Shown here: positions 47,201 to 60,705 of the stretch, piece by piece
Numbering within the stretch: the first letter of the stretch is position 1
Layout of the letters: each line of letters opens with the position of its first letter
NCBI GenBank assembly: GCA_947568835.1
Contig: OX387608.1
Span: 17,394,535-17,458,534, forward strand
Source: Protonemura montana
Lineage: Eukaryota; Arthropoda; Insecta; Plecoptera; Nemouridae
Length of the DNA stretch: 64,000 nucleotides
Direction of reading: 5' to 3'
Made by a program: the position numbers and the translations under genes
Notes under the pieces: model-generated
Databases searched by the model: none
Seen by the model: the letters and a program-made list of their open reading frames with translations, nothing else
What the model was told of the DNA's origin: nothing

Positions 47201-50200
47201 GTACATAGAGGTAGTTGGAACAAAAGTTTTATCCGTTAATTATGAAAAATGATCGTTAAAAAAAAAAGATTGAAAATTTTTTTTATATAAAATTGATATA
47301 AAAAAATAACTTTACGTTAGATAATGATAAAAAAATTACAGATTGTGCGGAACGTATCAACACAGAACGTATTAAAGTTTGAAATAACCCACGTCTCGAG
47401 AATAGAAGAAAAAAATTAAAAAATGAAAAAATTTTGTACCTAGCCTAAAAGTGCTCAAACATTGAGGGGTTCGATTGCGATTGATAAGGGCACTAGCTGC
47501 AAGTGAACTGTACACGCTGATATCAAAAACGTTCACTTACTCTTAAAAACAAAAAAGTTATTAAATATTTCGTATTTTTTTTTTTTTGCCAAAAATTAAC
47601 ATGGGGTCTTATGGGGTTACGAATATTTGCTCATTTGCAAATAAAATTGTAAAATTCATAACATGAACAATTTTCAAAGGAAATAAATGAAATTTGCAGG
47701 GATCCTAGTTCGTACATAGAGGTAGTTGGAACAAAAGTTTTATCCGTTAATTATGAATAATGATTGTTAAAAAAAAAAGATTGAAATTTTTTTTTATATA
47801 AAATTTGATATAAAAAAATAATTTAACGTTAGATAATGATGAAAAAATTACAGATTGTGCGGAACGTATCAACACAGAACGTATTAAAGTTTGAAATAAC
47901 CCACGTCTCGAGAATAGAAGAAAAAAATTAAAAAGTGAAAAATTTTGTACCCAGCCTAAAAGTGCTCAAACATTGAGGGGTTCGATTGCGATTGATAAGG
48001 GCACTAGCTGCAAGTGAACTGTACACGCTGATATCAAAAACGTTCACTTACTCTTAAAAACAAAAAAGTTATTAAATATTTTGAATTTTTTTTTTTTTCC
48101 AAAAATTAACATGGCCTCTTATGGGGCTACGAATATTTGCGCATTTGCAAATAAAATTGTAAAATTCATAACATGAACAATTTTCAAAGGAAATAAATGA
48201 AATTTGCAGGGATCCTAGTTCGTACATAGAGGTAGTTGGAACAAAAGTTTTATCCGTTAATTATGAAAAATGATTGTTAAAAAAAAAAGATTGAAAATTT
48301 TTTTTATATAAAATTGATATAAAAAAATAACTTAACGTTATATAATGATGAAAAAATAACAGATTGTGCGGAACGTATCAACACAGAACGTAGTAAAGTT
48401 TGAAATAACCCACGTCTCGAGAATAGAAGAAAAAAATTAAAAAGTGAAAATATTTTGTACCCAGCCTAAAAGTGCTCAAACATTGAGGGGTTCGATTGCG
48501 ATTGATAAGGGCACTAGCTGCAAGTGAACTGTACACGCTGATATCAAAAACGTTCACTTACTCTTAAAAACAAAAAAGTTATTAAATATTTTGTATTTTT
48601 TTTTTTTTCCCAAAAATTAACATGGCCTCTTATGGGGCTACGAATATTTGCCCATTTGCAAATAAAATTGTAAAATTCATAACATGAACAATTTTCAAAG
48701 GAAATAAATGAAATTTGCAGGGATCCTAGTTCGTACATAGAGGTAGTTGGAACAAAAGTTTTATCCGTTAATTATGAAAAATGATCGTTAAAAAAAAAAG
48801 ATTGAAACTTTTTTTTATATAAAATTGATATAAAAAAATAACTTTACGTTAGATAATGATGAAAAAATTACAGATTGTGCGGAACGTATCAACACAGAAC
48901 GTATTAAAGTTTGAAATAACCCACGTCTCGAGAATAGAAGAAAAAAATTAAAAAGTGAAAACATTTTGTACCTAGCCTAAAAGTGCTCAAACATTGAGGG
49001 GTTCGATTGCGATTGATAAGGGCACTAGCTGCAAGTGAACTGTACACGCTGATATCAAAAACGTTCACTTACTCTTAAAAACAAAAAAGTTATTAAATAT
49101 TTTGAATTTTTTTTTTTTTCCAAAAATTAACATGGCCTCTTATGGGGCTACGAATATTTGCGCATTTGCAAATAAAATTGTAAAATTCATAACATGAACA
49201 ATTTTCAAAGGAAATAAATGAAATTTGCAGGGATCCTAGTTCGTACATAGAGGTAGTTGGAACAAAAGTTTTATCCGTAAATTATGAAAAATAAAAGTTA
49301 ATAAAAAAAGATTGAACTTTTTTTTTATATAAAATTTGATATAAAAAAATAACTTAACGTTAGATAATGATAAAAAAATTACAGATTGTGCGGAACGTAT
49401 CAACACAGAACGTATTAAAGTTTGAAATAACCCACGTCTCGAGAATAGAAGAAAAAAATTAAAAAGTGAAAATATTTTGTACCCAGCCTAAAAGTGCTCA
49501 AACATTGAGGGGTTCGATTGCGATTGATAAGGGCACTAGCTGCAAGTGAACTGTACACGCTGATATCAAAAACGTTCACTTACTCTAAAAAAAAAAAAGT
49601 TATTAAATATTTTGGATTTTTTTTTTTCCCAAAAATTAACATGGCCTCTTATGGGGCTACGAATATTTGCCCATTTGCAAATAAAATTGTAAAATTCATA
49701 ACATGAACAATTTTCAAAGGAAATAAATGAAATTTGCAGGGATCCTAGTTTGTACATAGAGGTAGTTGGAACAAAAGTTTTATCCGTTAATTATGAAAAA
49801 TGATCGTTAAAAAAAAAAGATTGAAAATTTTTTTTATATAAAATAATTATAAAAAAAAACTTTAAGTTAGATAATGATAAAAAAATTACAGATTGTGCGG
49901 AACGTATCAACACAGAACGTATTAAAGTTTGAAATAACCCACGTCTCGAGAATAGAAGAAAAAAATTAAAAAGTGAAAAAATTTTGTACCTAGCCTAAAA
50001 GTGCTCAAACATTGAGGGGTTCGATTGCGATTGATAAGGGCACTAGCTGCAAGTGAACTGTACACGCTGATATCAAAAACGTTCACTTACTCTTAAAAAC
50101 AAAAAAGTTATTAAATATTTTGAATTTTTTTTTTTTTCCAAAAATTAACATGGCCTCTTATGGGGCTACGAATATTTGCGCATTTGCAAATAAAATTGTA

Positions 50201-51044
50201 AAATTCATAACATGAACAATTTTCAAAGGAAATAAATGAAATTTGCAGGGATCCTAGTTCGTACATAGAGGTAGTTGGAACAAAAGTTTTATCCGTTAAT
50301 TATGAAAAATGATTGATAAAAAAAAAAGATTGAAAATTTTTTTTATATAAAATTGATATAAAAAAATAACTTAACGTTAGATAATGATGAAAAAATTACA
50401 GATTGTGCGCAACGTATCAACACAGAACGTATTAAAGTTTGAAATAACCCACGTCTCGAGAATAGAAGAAAAAAATTAAAAAGTGAAAATATTTTGTACC
50501 CAGCCTAAAAGTGCTCAAACATTGAGGGGTTCGATTGCGATTGATAAGGGCACTAGCTGCAAGTGAACTGTACACGCTGATATCAAAAACGTTCACTTAC
50601 TCTTAAAAACAAAAAAGTTATTAAATATTTTGTATTTTTTTTTTTTCCCAAAAATTAACATGGCCTCTTATGGGGCTACGAATATTTGCCCATTTGCAAA
50701 TAAAATTGTAAAATTCATAACATGAACAATTTTCAAAGGAAATAAATGAAATTTGCAGGGATCCTAGTTTGTACATAGAGGTAGTTGGAACAAAAGTTTT
50801 ATCCGTTAATTATGAAAAATGATCGTTAAAAAAAAAAGATTGAAAATTTTTTTTATATAAAATTGATATAAAAAAATAACTTTACGTTAGATAATGATAA
50901 AAAAATTACAGATTGTGCGGAACGTATCAACACAGAACGTATTAAAGTTTGAAATAACCCACGTCTCGAGAATAGAAGAAAAAAATTAAAAAGTGAAAAA
51001 ATTTTGTACCTAGCCTAAAAGTGCTCAAACATTGAGGGGTTCGA

Positions 51045-54000
51045 TTGCGATTGATAAGGGCACTAGCTGCAAGTGAACTGTACACGCTGATATCAAAAAC
51101 GTTCACTTACTCGTAAAAACAAAAAAGTTATTAAATATTTTGAATTTTTTTTTTTTTTCCAAAAATTAACATGGCCTCTTATGGGGCTACGAATATTTGC
51201 GCATTTGCAAATAAAATTGTAAAATTCATAACATGAACAATTTTCAAAGGAAATAAATGAAATTTGCAGGGATCCTAGTTCGTACATAGAGGTAGTTGGA
51301 ACAAAAGTTTTATCCGTTAATTATGAAAAATGATTGTTAAAAAAAAAAGATTGAAAATTTTTTTTATATAAAATTGATATAAAAAAATAACTTAACGTTA
51401 TATAATGATGAAAAAATTACAGATTGTGCGGAACGTATCAACACAGAACGTATTAAAGTTTGAAATAACCCACGTCTCGAGAATAGAAGAAAAAAATTAA
51501 AAAGTGAAAATATTTTGTACCCCGCCTAAAAGTGCTCAAACATTGAGGGGTTCGATTGCGATTGATAAGGGCACTAGCTGCAAGTGAACTGTACACGCTG
51601 ATATCAAAAACGTTCACTTACTTTAAAAAACAAAAAAGTTATTAAATATTTTGTATTTTTTTTTCTTGCTAAAAATTAACATGGGGTCTTATGGGGTTAC
51701 GAATATTTTCCCATTTGCAAATAAAATTGTAAAATTCATAACATGAACAATTTTCAAAGGAAATAAATGAAATTTGCAAAGATCCTAGTTCGTACATAGA
51801 GGTAGTTGGAACAAAAGTTTTATCCGTAAATTATGAAAAATGATCGTTAAAAAAAAAAGATTGAAAATTTTTTTTATATAAAATTGATATAAAAAAATAA
51901 CTTTACGTTAGATAATGATAAAAAAATTACAGATTGTGCGGAACGTATCAACACAGAACGTATTAAAGTTTGAAATAACCCACGTCTCGAGAATAGAAGA
52001 AAAAAATTAAAAAGTGAAAAAAATTTGTACCTAGCCTAAAAGTGCTCAAACATTGAGGGGTTCGATTGCGATTGATAAGGGCACTAGCTGCAAGTGAACT
52101 GTACACGCTGATATCAAAAACGTTCACTTACTCGTAAAAACAAAAAAGTTATTAAATATTTCGTATTTTTTTTTTTTTGCTAAAAATTAACATGGGGTCT
52201 TATGGGGTTACGAATATTTGCTCATTTGCAAATAAAATTGTAAAATTCATAACATGAACAATTTTCAAAGGAAATAAATGAAATTTGCAAAGATCCTAGT
52301 TCGTACATAGAGGTAGTTGGAACAAAAGTTTTATCCGTAAATTATGAAAAATTAAAGTTAATAAAAAAAGATTGAAATTTTTTTTTATATAAAATTTGAT
52401 ATAAAAAAATAATTTAACGTTAGATAATGATGAAAAAATTACAGATTGTGCGGAACGTATCAACACAGAACGTATTAAAGTTTGAAATAACCCACGTCTC
52501 GAGAATAGAAGAAAAAAATTAAAAAGTGAAAAATTTTGTACCCAGCCTAAAAGTGCTCAAACATTGAGGGGTTCGATTGCGATTGATAAGGGCACTAGCT
52601 GCAAGTGAACTGTACACGCTGATATCAAAAACGTTCACTTACTCTTAAAAACAAAAAAGTTATTAAATATTTTGAATTTTTTTTTTTTTCCAAAAATTAA
52701 CATGGCCTCTTATGGGGCTACGAATATTTGCGCATTTGCAAATAAAATTGTAAAATTCATAACATGAACAATTTTCAAAGGAAATAAATGAAATTTGCAG
52801 GGATCCTAGTTCGTACATAGAGGTAGTTGGAACAAAAGTTTTATCCGTTAATTATGAAAAATGATCGTTAAAAAAAAAAGATTGAAAATTTTTTTTATAT
52901 AAAATTGATATAAAAAAAAACCTTTACGTTAAATAATGATAACAAAATTACAGATTGTGCGGAACGTATCAACACAGAAAGTATTAAAGTTTGAAATAAC
53001 CCACGTCTCGAGAATAGAAGAAAAAAATTAAAAAGTGAAAAAATTTTGTACCTAGCCTAAAAGTGCTCAAACATTGAGGGGTTCGATTGCGATTGATAAG
53101 GGCACTAGCTGCAAGTGAACTGTACAGGCTGATATCAAAAACGTTCACTTACTCTTAAAAACAAAAAAGTTATTAAATATTTCGTATTTTTTTTTTTTTG
53201 CTAAAAATTAACATGGGGTCTTAAGGGGTTACGAATATTTGCTCATTTGCAAATAAAATTGTAAAATTCATAACATGAACAATTTTCAAAGGAAATAAAT
53301 GAAATTTGCAGGGATCCTAGTTCGTACATAGAGGTAGTAGGAACAAAAGTTTTATCCGTTAATTATGAATAATGATTGTTAAAAAAAAAAGATTGAAATT
53401 TTTTTTTATATAAAATTTGATATAAAAAAATAATTTAACGTTAGATAATGATGAAAAAATTACAGATTGTGCGGAACGTATCAACACAGAACGTATTAAA
53501 GTTTGAAATAACCCACAACTCGAGAATAGAAGAAAAAAATTAAAAAGTGAAAAATTTTGTACCTAGCCTAAAAGTGCTCAAACATTGAGGGGTTCGATTG
53601 CGATTGATAACGGCACTAGCTGCAAGTAAACTGTACACGCTGATATCAAAAACGATCAGTTATTTTTAAAAACAAAAAAGTTATTAAATATTTTGTATTT
53701 TTTTTTTTTTGCTAAAAATTAACATGTGGTCTTATGGGGTTACGAATATTTGCTCATTTGCAAATAAAATTGTAAAATTCATAACATGAACAATTTTCAA
53801 AGGAAATAAATGAAATTTGCAGGGATCCTAGTTCGTACATAGAGGTAGTTGGAATTTTATTTTTATCTGTTAATTATGAAAAATGATTTAAAAAAAAAAA
53901 GATTGAAATTTTTTTTTATATAAAATTTGATATAAAAAAATAACTTTACGTTAGATAATGATAAAAAAATTACAGATTGTGCGGAACGTATCAACACAGA

Positions 54001-57000
54001 ACGTATTAAAGTTTGAAATAACCCACAACTCGAGAATAGAAGAAAAAAATTAAAAAGTGAAAATATTTTGTACCTAGCCTAAAAGTGCTCAAACATTGAG
54101 GGGTTCGATTGCGATTGATAAGGGCACTAGCTGCAAGTGAACTGTACACGCTGATATCAAAAACGTTCACTTACTCTTAAAAACAAAAAAGTTATTAAAT
54201 ATTTTGAATTTTTTTTTTTTTTCCAAAAATTAACATGGCCTCTTATGGGGCTACGAATATTTGCGCATTTGCAAATAAAATTGTAAAATTCATAACATGA
54301 ACAATTTTCAAAGGAAATAAATGAAATTTGCAGGGATCCTAGTTCGTACATAGAGGTAGTTGGAACAAAAGTTTTATCCGTTAATTATGAAAAATGATTG
54401 TTAAAAAAAAAAGATTGAAATTTTTTTTTATATAAAATTGATATAAAAAAATAACTTAACGTTATATAATGATGAAAAAATTACAGATTGTGCGGAACGT
54501 ATCAACACAGAACGTATTAAAGTTTGAAATAACCCACGTCTCGAGAATAGAAGAAAAAAATTAAAAAGTGAAAATATTTTGTACCCCGCCTAAAAGTGCT
54601 CAAACATTGAGGGGTTCGATTGCGATTGATAAGGGCACTAGCTGCAAGTGAACTGTACACGCTGATATCAAAAACGTTCACTTACTTTTAAAAACAAAAA
54701 AGTTATTAAATATTTTGTATTTTTTTTTCTTGCTAAAAATTAACATGGGGTCTTATGGGGTTACGAATATTTTCCCATTTGCAAATAAAATTGTAAAATT
54801 CATAACATGAACAATTTTCAAAGGAAATAAATGAAATTTGCAAAGATCCTAGTTCGTACATAGAGGTAGTTGGAACAAAAGTTTTATCCGTAAATTATGA
54901 AAAATGATCGTTAAAAAAAAAGATTGAAAATTTTTTTTATATAAAATTGATATAAAAAAATAACTTTACGTTAGATAATGATAAAAAAATTACAGATTGT
55001 GCGGAACGTATCAACACAGAACGTATTAAAGTTTGAAATAACCCACGTCTCGAGAATAGAAGAAAAAAATTAAAAAGTGAAAAAAATTTGTACCTAGCCT
55101 AAAAGTGCTCAAACATTGAGGGGTTCGATTGCGATTGATAAGGGCACTAGCTGCAAGTGAACTGTACACGCTGATATCAAAAACGTTCACTTACTCTTAA
55201 AAACAAAAAAGTTATTAAATATTTCGTATTTTTTTTTTTTTGCTAAAAATTAACATGGGGTCTTATGGGGTTACGAATATTTGCTCATTTGCAAATAAAA
55301 TTGTAAAATTCATAACATGAACAATTTTCAAAGGAAATAAATGAAATTTGCAAAGATCCTAGTTCGTACATAGAGGTAGTTGGAACAAAAGTTTTATCCG
55401 TAAATTATGAAAAATTAAAGTTAATAAAAAAAGATTGAAATTTTTTTTTATATAAAATTTGATATAAAAAAATAATTTAACGTTAGATAATGATGAAAAA
55501 ATTACAGATTGTGCGGAACGTATCAACACAGAACGTATTAAAGTTTGAAATAACCCACGTCTCGAGAATAGAAGAAAAAAATTAAAAAGTGAAAAATTTT
55601 GTACCCAGCCTAAAAGTGCTCAAACATTGAGGGGTTCGATTGCGATTGATAAGGGCACTAGCTGCAAGTGAACTGTACACGCTGATATCAAAAACGTTCA
55701 CTTACTCTTAAAAACAAAAAAGTTATTAAATATTTTGAATTTTTTTTTTTTTCCAAAAATTAACATGGCCTCTTATGGGGCTACGAATATTTGCGCATTT
55801 GCAAATAAAATTGTAAAATTCATAACATGAACAATTTTCAAAGGAAATAAATGAAATTTGCAGGGATCCTAGTTCGTACATAGAGGTAGTTGGAACAAAA
55901 GTTTTATCCGTTAATTATGAAAAATGATCGTTAAAAAAAAAAGATTGAAAATTTTTTTTATATAAAATTGATATAAAAAAAAACCTTTACGTTAGATAAT
56001 GATAACAAAATTACAGATTGTGCGGAACGTATCAACACAGAAAGTATTAAAGTTTGAAATAACCCACGTCTCGAGAATAGAAGAAAAAAATTAAAAAGTG
56101 AAAAAATTTTGTACCTAGCCTAAAAGTGCTCAAACATTGAGGGGTTCGATTGCGATTGATAAGGGCACTAGCTGCAAGTGAACTGTACAGAATGATATCA
56201 AAAACGTTCACTTACTCTTAAAAACAAAAAAGTTATTAAATATTTCGTATTTTTTTTTTTTGCTAAAAATTAACATGGGGTCTTAAGGGGTTACGAATAT
56301 TTGCTCATTTGCAAATAAAATTGTAAAATTCATAACATGAACAATTTTCAAAGGAAATAAATGAAATTTGCAGGGATCCTAGTTCGTACATAGAGGTAGT
56401 AGGAACAAAAGTTTTATCCGTTAATTATGAATAATGATTGTTAAAAAAAAAAGATTGAAATTTTTTTTTATATAAAATTTGATATAAAAAAATAATTTAA
56501 CGTTAGATAATGATGAAAAAATTACAGATTGTGCGGAACGTATCAACACAGAACGTATTAAAGTTTGAAATAACCCACAACTCGAGAATAGAAGAAAAAA
56601 ATTAAAAAGTGAAAAATTTTGTACCTAGCCTAAAAGTGCTCAAACATTGAGGGGTTCGATTGCGATTGATAACGGCACTAGCTGCAAGTAAACTGTACAC
56701 GCTGATATCAAAAACGATCAGTTATTTTTAAAAACAAAAAAGTTATTAAATATTTTGTATTTTTTTTTTTTGCTAAAAATTAACATGTGGTCTTATGGGG
56801 TTACGAATATTTGCTCATTTGCAAATAAAATTGTAAAATTCATAACATGAACAATTTTCAAAGGAAATAAATGAAATTTGCAGGGATCCTAGTTCGTACA
56901 TAGAGGTAGTTGGAATTTTATTTTTATCTGTTAATTATGAAAAATGATTTAAAAAAAAAAAGATTGAAATTTTTTTTTATATAAAATTTGATATAAAAAA

Positions 57001-57170
57001 ATAACTTTACGTTAGATAATGATAAAAAAATTACAGATTGTGCGGAACGTATCAACACAGAACGTATTAAAGTTTGAAATAACCCACAACTCGAGAATAG
57101 AAGAAAAAAATTAAAAAGTGAAAATATTTTGTACCTAGCCTAAAAGTGCTCAAACATTGAGGGGTTCGAT
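51045..57170. repeat. 6-monomer higher-order repeat (about 3062 bp), two copies
   Basis: Rare variants recur 3061-3064 bp apart: GTACCCCGCC at 51517 and 54581, GAGGTAGTAG at 53331 and 56393, TTGGAATTTTATTTTTATC at about 53848 and 56910, and AGAAAGTATT at about 52976 and 56038. Copy 1 is about 51045-54108 and copy 2 about 54109-57170. Copies are nearly identical, so the duplication is recent or kept alike by conversion. Confidence 0.85.
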
Positions 57171-60138
57171 TGCAATTGATAAGGGCACTAGCTGCAAGTG
57201 AACTGTACATGCTGATATAAAAAACGTTCACTTACTTTTTAAAACAAAAAAGTTATTAAATATTTTGTATTTTTTTTTCTTGCTAAAAATTCACTCTTAT
57301 GGGTCTTATGGGGTTACGAATATTTTCCCATTTGCAAATAACATTGTAAAATTCATAACATGAACAATTTGCAAAGGAGATAAATGAAATTTGCAGGGAT
57401 CCTAGTTCGTACATAGAGGTAGTTGGAACAAAAGTTTTATCCGTTAATTATGAAAAATGATTTTAAAAAAAAAAAGATTGAAATTTTTTTTAATATAAAA
57501 TTTGATATAAAAAAATAACTTAACGTTAGATAATAATGAAAAAATTACAGATTGTGCGGAACGTATTAACACAGAACGTATTAACGTTTGAAATAACCCA
57601 CGTCTCGAGAATAGAAGAAAAAAATTAAAAAGTGAAAATATTTTGTACCCAGCCTAAAAGTGCTCAAACATTGAGGGGTTCGATTGCGATTGATAAGGGC
57701 ACTAGCTGCAAGTGAACTGTACACGCTGATATCAAAAACGTTCACTTACTCTTAAAAACAAAAAAGTTATTAAATATTTTGTATTTTTTTTTTTTTCCAA
57801 AAATTAACATGGCCTCTTATGGGGCTACGAATATTTGCCCATTTGCAAATAAAATTGTAAAATTCATAACATGAACAATTTTCAAAGGAAATAAATGAAA
57901 TTTGCAGGGATCCTAGTTCGTACATAGAGGTAGTTGGAACAAAAGTTTTATCCGTTAATTATGAAAAATGATCGTTAAAAAAAAAAGATTGAAAATTTTT
58001 TTTATATAAAATTGATATAAAAAAATAACTTTACGTTAGATAATGATAAAAAAATTACAGATTGTGCGGAACGTATCAACACAGAACGTATTAAAGTTTG
58101 AAATAACCCACGTCTCGAGAATAGAAGAAAAAAATTAAAAAGTGAAAATATTTTGTACCTAGCCTAAAAGTGCTCAAACATTCAGGGGTTCGATTGCGAT
58201 TGATAAGGGCACTAGCTGCAAGTGAACTGTACACGCTGATATCAAAAACGTTCACTTACTCTTAAAAACAAAAAAGTTATTAAATATTTCGTATTTTTTT
58301 TTTTTTGCTAAAAATTAACATGGGGTCTTATGGGGTTACGAATATTTGCTCATTTGCAAATAAAATTGTAAAATTCATAACATGAACAATTTTCAAAGGA
58401 AATAAATGAAATTTGCAGGGATCCTAGTTCGTACATAGAGGTAGTTGGAACAAAAGTTTTATCCGTTAATTATGAAAAATGATTTAAAAAAAAAAAGATT
58501 GAAATTTTTTTTTATATAAAATTTGATATAAAAAATAATTGAACGTTAGATAATGATAAAAAAATTACAGATTGTGCGGAACGTATCAACACAGAACGTA
58601 TTAAAGTTTGAAATAACCCACGTCTCGAGAATAGAAGAAAAAAATTAAAAAGTGAAAAAGTTTTGTACCTAGCCTAAAAGTGCTCAAACATTGAGGGGTT
58701 CGATTGCGATTGATAAGGGCACTAGCTGCAAGTGAACTGAACACGCTGATATCAAAAACGTTCACTTACTCTTAAAAACAAAAAAATTAATATATATTTT
58801 GTATTTTTTTTTCTTGCTAAAAATTAACATGGGGTCTTATGGGGTTACGAATATTTTCCCATTTGCAAATAAAATTGTAAAATTCATAACATGAACAATT
58901 TTCAAAGGAGATAAATGAAATTTGCAGGGATCCTAGTTCGTACATAGAGGTAGTTGGAACAAAAGTTTTATCCGTTAATTATGAAAAATGATTGTTAAAA
59001 AAAAAAGATTGAAATTTTTTTTTATATAAAATTTGATATAAAAAAATAACTTAACGTTATATAATGATAAAAAAATTACAGATTGTGTGGAACGTATCAA
59101 CACAGAACGTATTAAAGTTTGAAATAACCCACGTCTCGAGAATAGAAGAAAAAAATTAAAAAGTGAAAATATTTTGTACCCAGCCTAAAAGTGCTCAAAC
59201 ATTGAGGGGTTCGATTGCGATTGATAAGGGCACTAGCTGCAAGTAAACTGTACACGCTGATATCAAAAACGTTCACTTACTTTTAAAAACAAAAAAGTTA
59301 TTAAATATTTTGTATTTTTTTTTCTTGCTAAAAATTCACATGGGGTCTTATGGGGTTACGAATATTTTCCCATTTGCAAATAAAATTGTAAAATTCATAA
59401 CATGAACAATTTTCAAAGGAGATAAATGAAATTTGCAGGGATCCTAGTTCGTACATAGAGGTAGTTGGAACAAAAGTTTTATCCGTTAATTATGAAAAAT
59501 GATTTTTAAAAAAAAAAGATTGAAATTTTTTTTTATATAAAATTTGATATAAAAAAATAACTTAACGTTAGATAATAATGAAAAAATTACAGATTGTGCG
59601 GAACGTATCAACACAGAACTTATTAAAGTTTGAAATAACCCACAACTCGAGAATAGAAGAAAAAAATTAAAAAGTGAAAAAATTTTGTACCTAGCCTAAA
59701 AGTGCTCAAACATTGAGGGGTTCGATTGCAATTGATAAGGGCACTAGCTGCAAGTGAACTGTACACGCTGATATCAAAAACGTTCACTTACTTTTAAAAA
59801 CAAAAAAGTTATTAAATATTTTGTATTTTTTTTTCTTGCTAAAAATTCACATGGGGTCTTATGGGGTTACGAATATTTTCCCATTTGCAAATAACATTGT
59901 AAAATTCATAACATGAACAATTTTCAAAGGAGATAAATGAAATTTGCAGGGATCCTAGTTCGTACATAGAGGTAGTTGGAACAAAAGTTTTATCCGTTAA
60001 TTATGAACAATGATTGTTAAAAAAAAAAGATTGAAATTTTATTTTATATAAAATTTGATATAAAAAAATAATATAACATAAGATAATGATGAAAAAATAA
60101 CAGATTGTTACACAACGTGTAAAATGACCCTCGTGTGT

Positions 60139-60632
60139 AAAATCTCGTCTAAATCTCGCTCAATCTCGCCAAATCTCGTCTTTATCTCGCCAAATCGCGT
60201 CTAAATCTCGCCAAATCTCGCCAAATCTCGTCTAAATCTCGCCAAATCTCGTCTAAATCTCGCCAAATCTCGCCAAATCTCGTTTAAATCTCGCCAAATC
60301 TCGCCAAATCTCGTCAAAATCTCGCCAAATCTCGTCTAAATCTCGCCAAATCTCGTCTAAATCTCGCCAAATCTCGCTAAATCTCGCCAAATCTCGTCTT
60401 TATCTCGCAAATTCTCGTCTAAATCTCGCAAAATCTCGCCAAATCTCGTCTAAATCTCGCCAAATCTCGTCTAATCTCGCTAAATCTCGCCAAATCTCGT
60501 CTTTATCTCGCCAAATCTCGTCTAAATCTCGCCAAATCTCGCCAAATCTCGTCTAAATCTCGCCAAATCTCGCCAAATCTCGCTAAATCTCGTCAAAATC
60601 TCGCCAAATCTCGTCTTAATCTCGCCAAATCG
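60139..60632. repeat. 10/11-bp tandem repeat (AAATCTCGCC / AAATCTCGTCT)
   Basis: About 490 bp built from ATCTCGCCAA (10 bp) and ATCTCGTCTAA (11 bp) words in mixed order, with single changes such as TCGTCTTT. It begins 30 bp after the 511-bp satellite ends and leads straight into GAC-rich sequence. Confidence 0.95.
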
Positions 60633-60635
60633 GAA

Positions 60636-60705
60636 CGAAGAGGATGACGACGACGACGACGACGAAGAGGAAGACGACGACGAAGACGATGACGACAACG
60701 ACGTC
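60636..60705. repeat. GAC/GAA triplet block, left flank of 9-bp array
   Basis: GAC triplets interrupted by GAAGAGGAAGAC. Nearly the same block (GACGAAGAGGAAGACGACG) stands on the right side of the 9-bp array at about 62920-62950, so the array is bracketed by copies of one triplet repeat. Confidence 0.9.

Larger units (their letters stand above)
19645..60108. repeat. 40-kb satellite array, about 79 monomers of roughly 511 bp
   Basis: The landmark GGGCACTAGCTGCAAG recurs every 509-512 bp from 19892 to the array end (first spacings 510, 509, 512). Monomers are AT-rich, with A and T runs of variable length causing most of the length change, and carry single landmarks such as GGATCC, GATATC and CTCGAG. 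At least three types can be told apart in the middle: TTCCAAAAATTAACATGGCC with GGGGCTACG; CTTGCTAAAAATTAACATGG with ATTTTCCCATTTG; and a third with GCTAAAAATT and ATTTGCTCATTTG. Types are mixed in higher-order patterns. Short open frames (60-89 codons) recur because the monomer recurs; none is preserved in all copies, so I do not call genes. Both ends break off inside a monomer. Confidence 0.98.

Noticed and set aside
19645-60108. CENP-B box in the satellite monomer
   Set aside because: No stretch of the monomer fits the TTCG-A--CGGG core, so a centromere role cannot be argued from a box.
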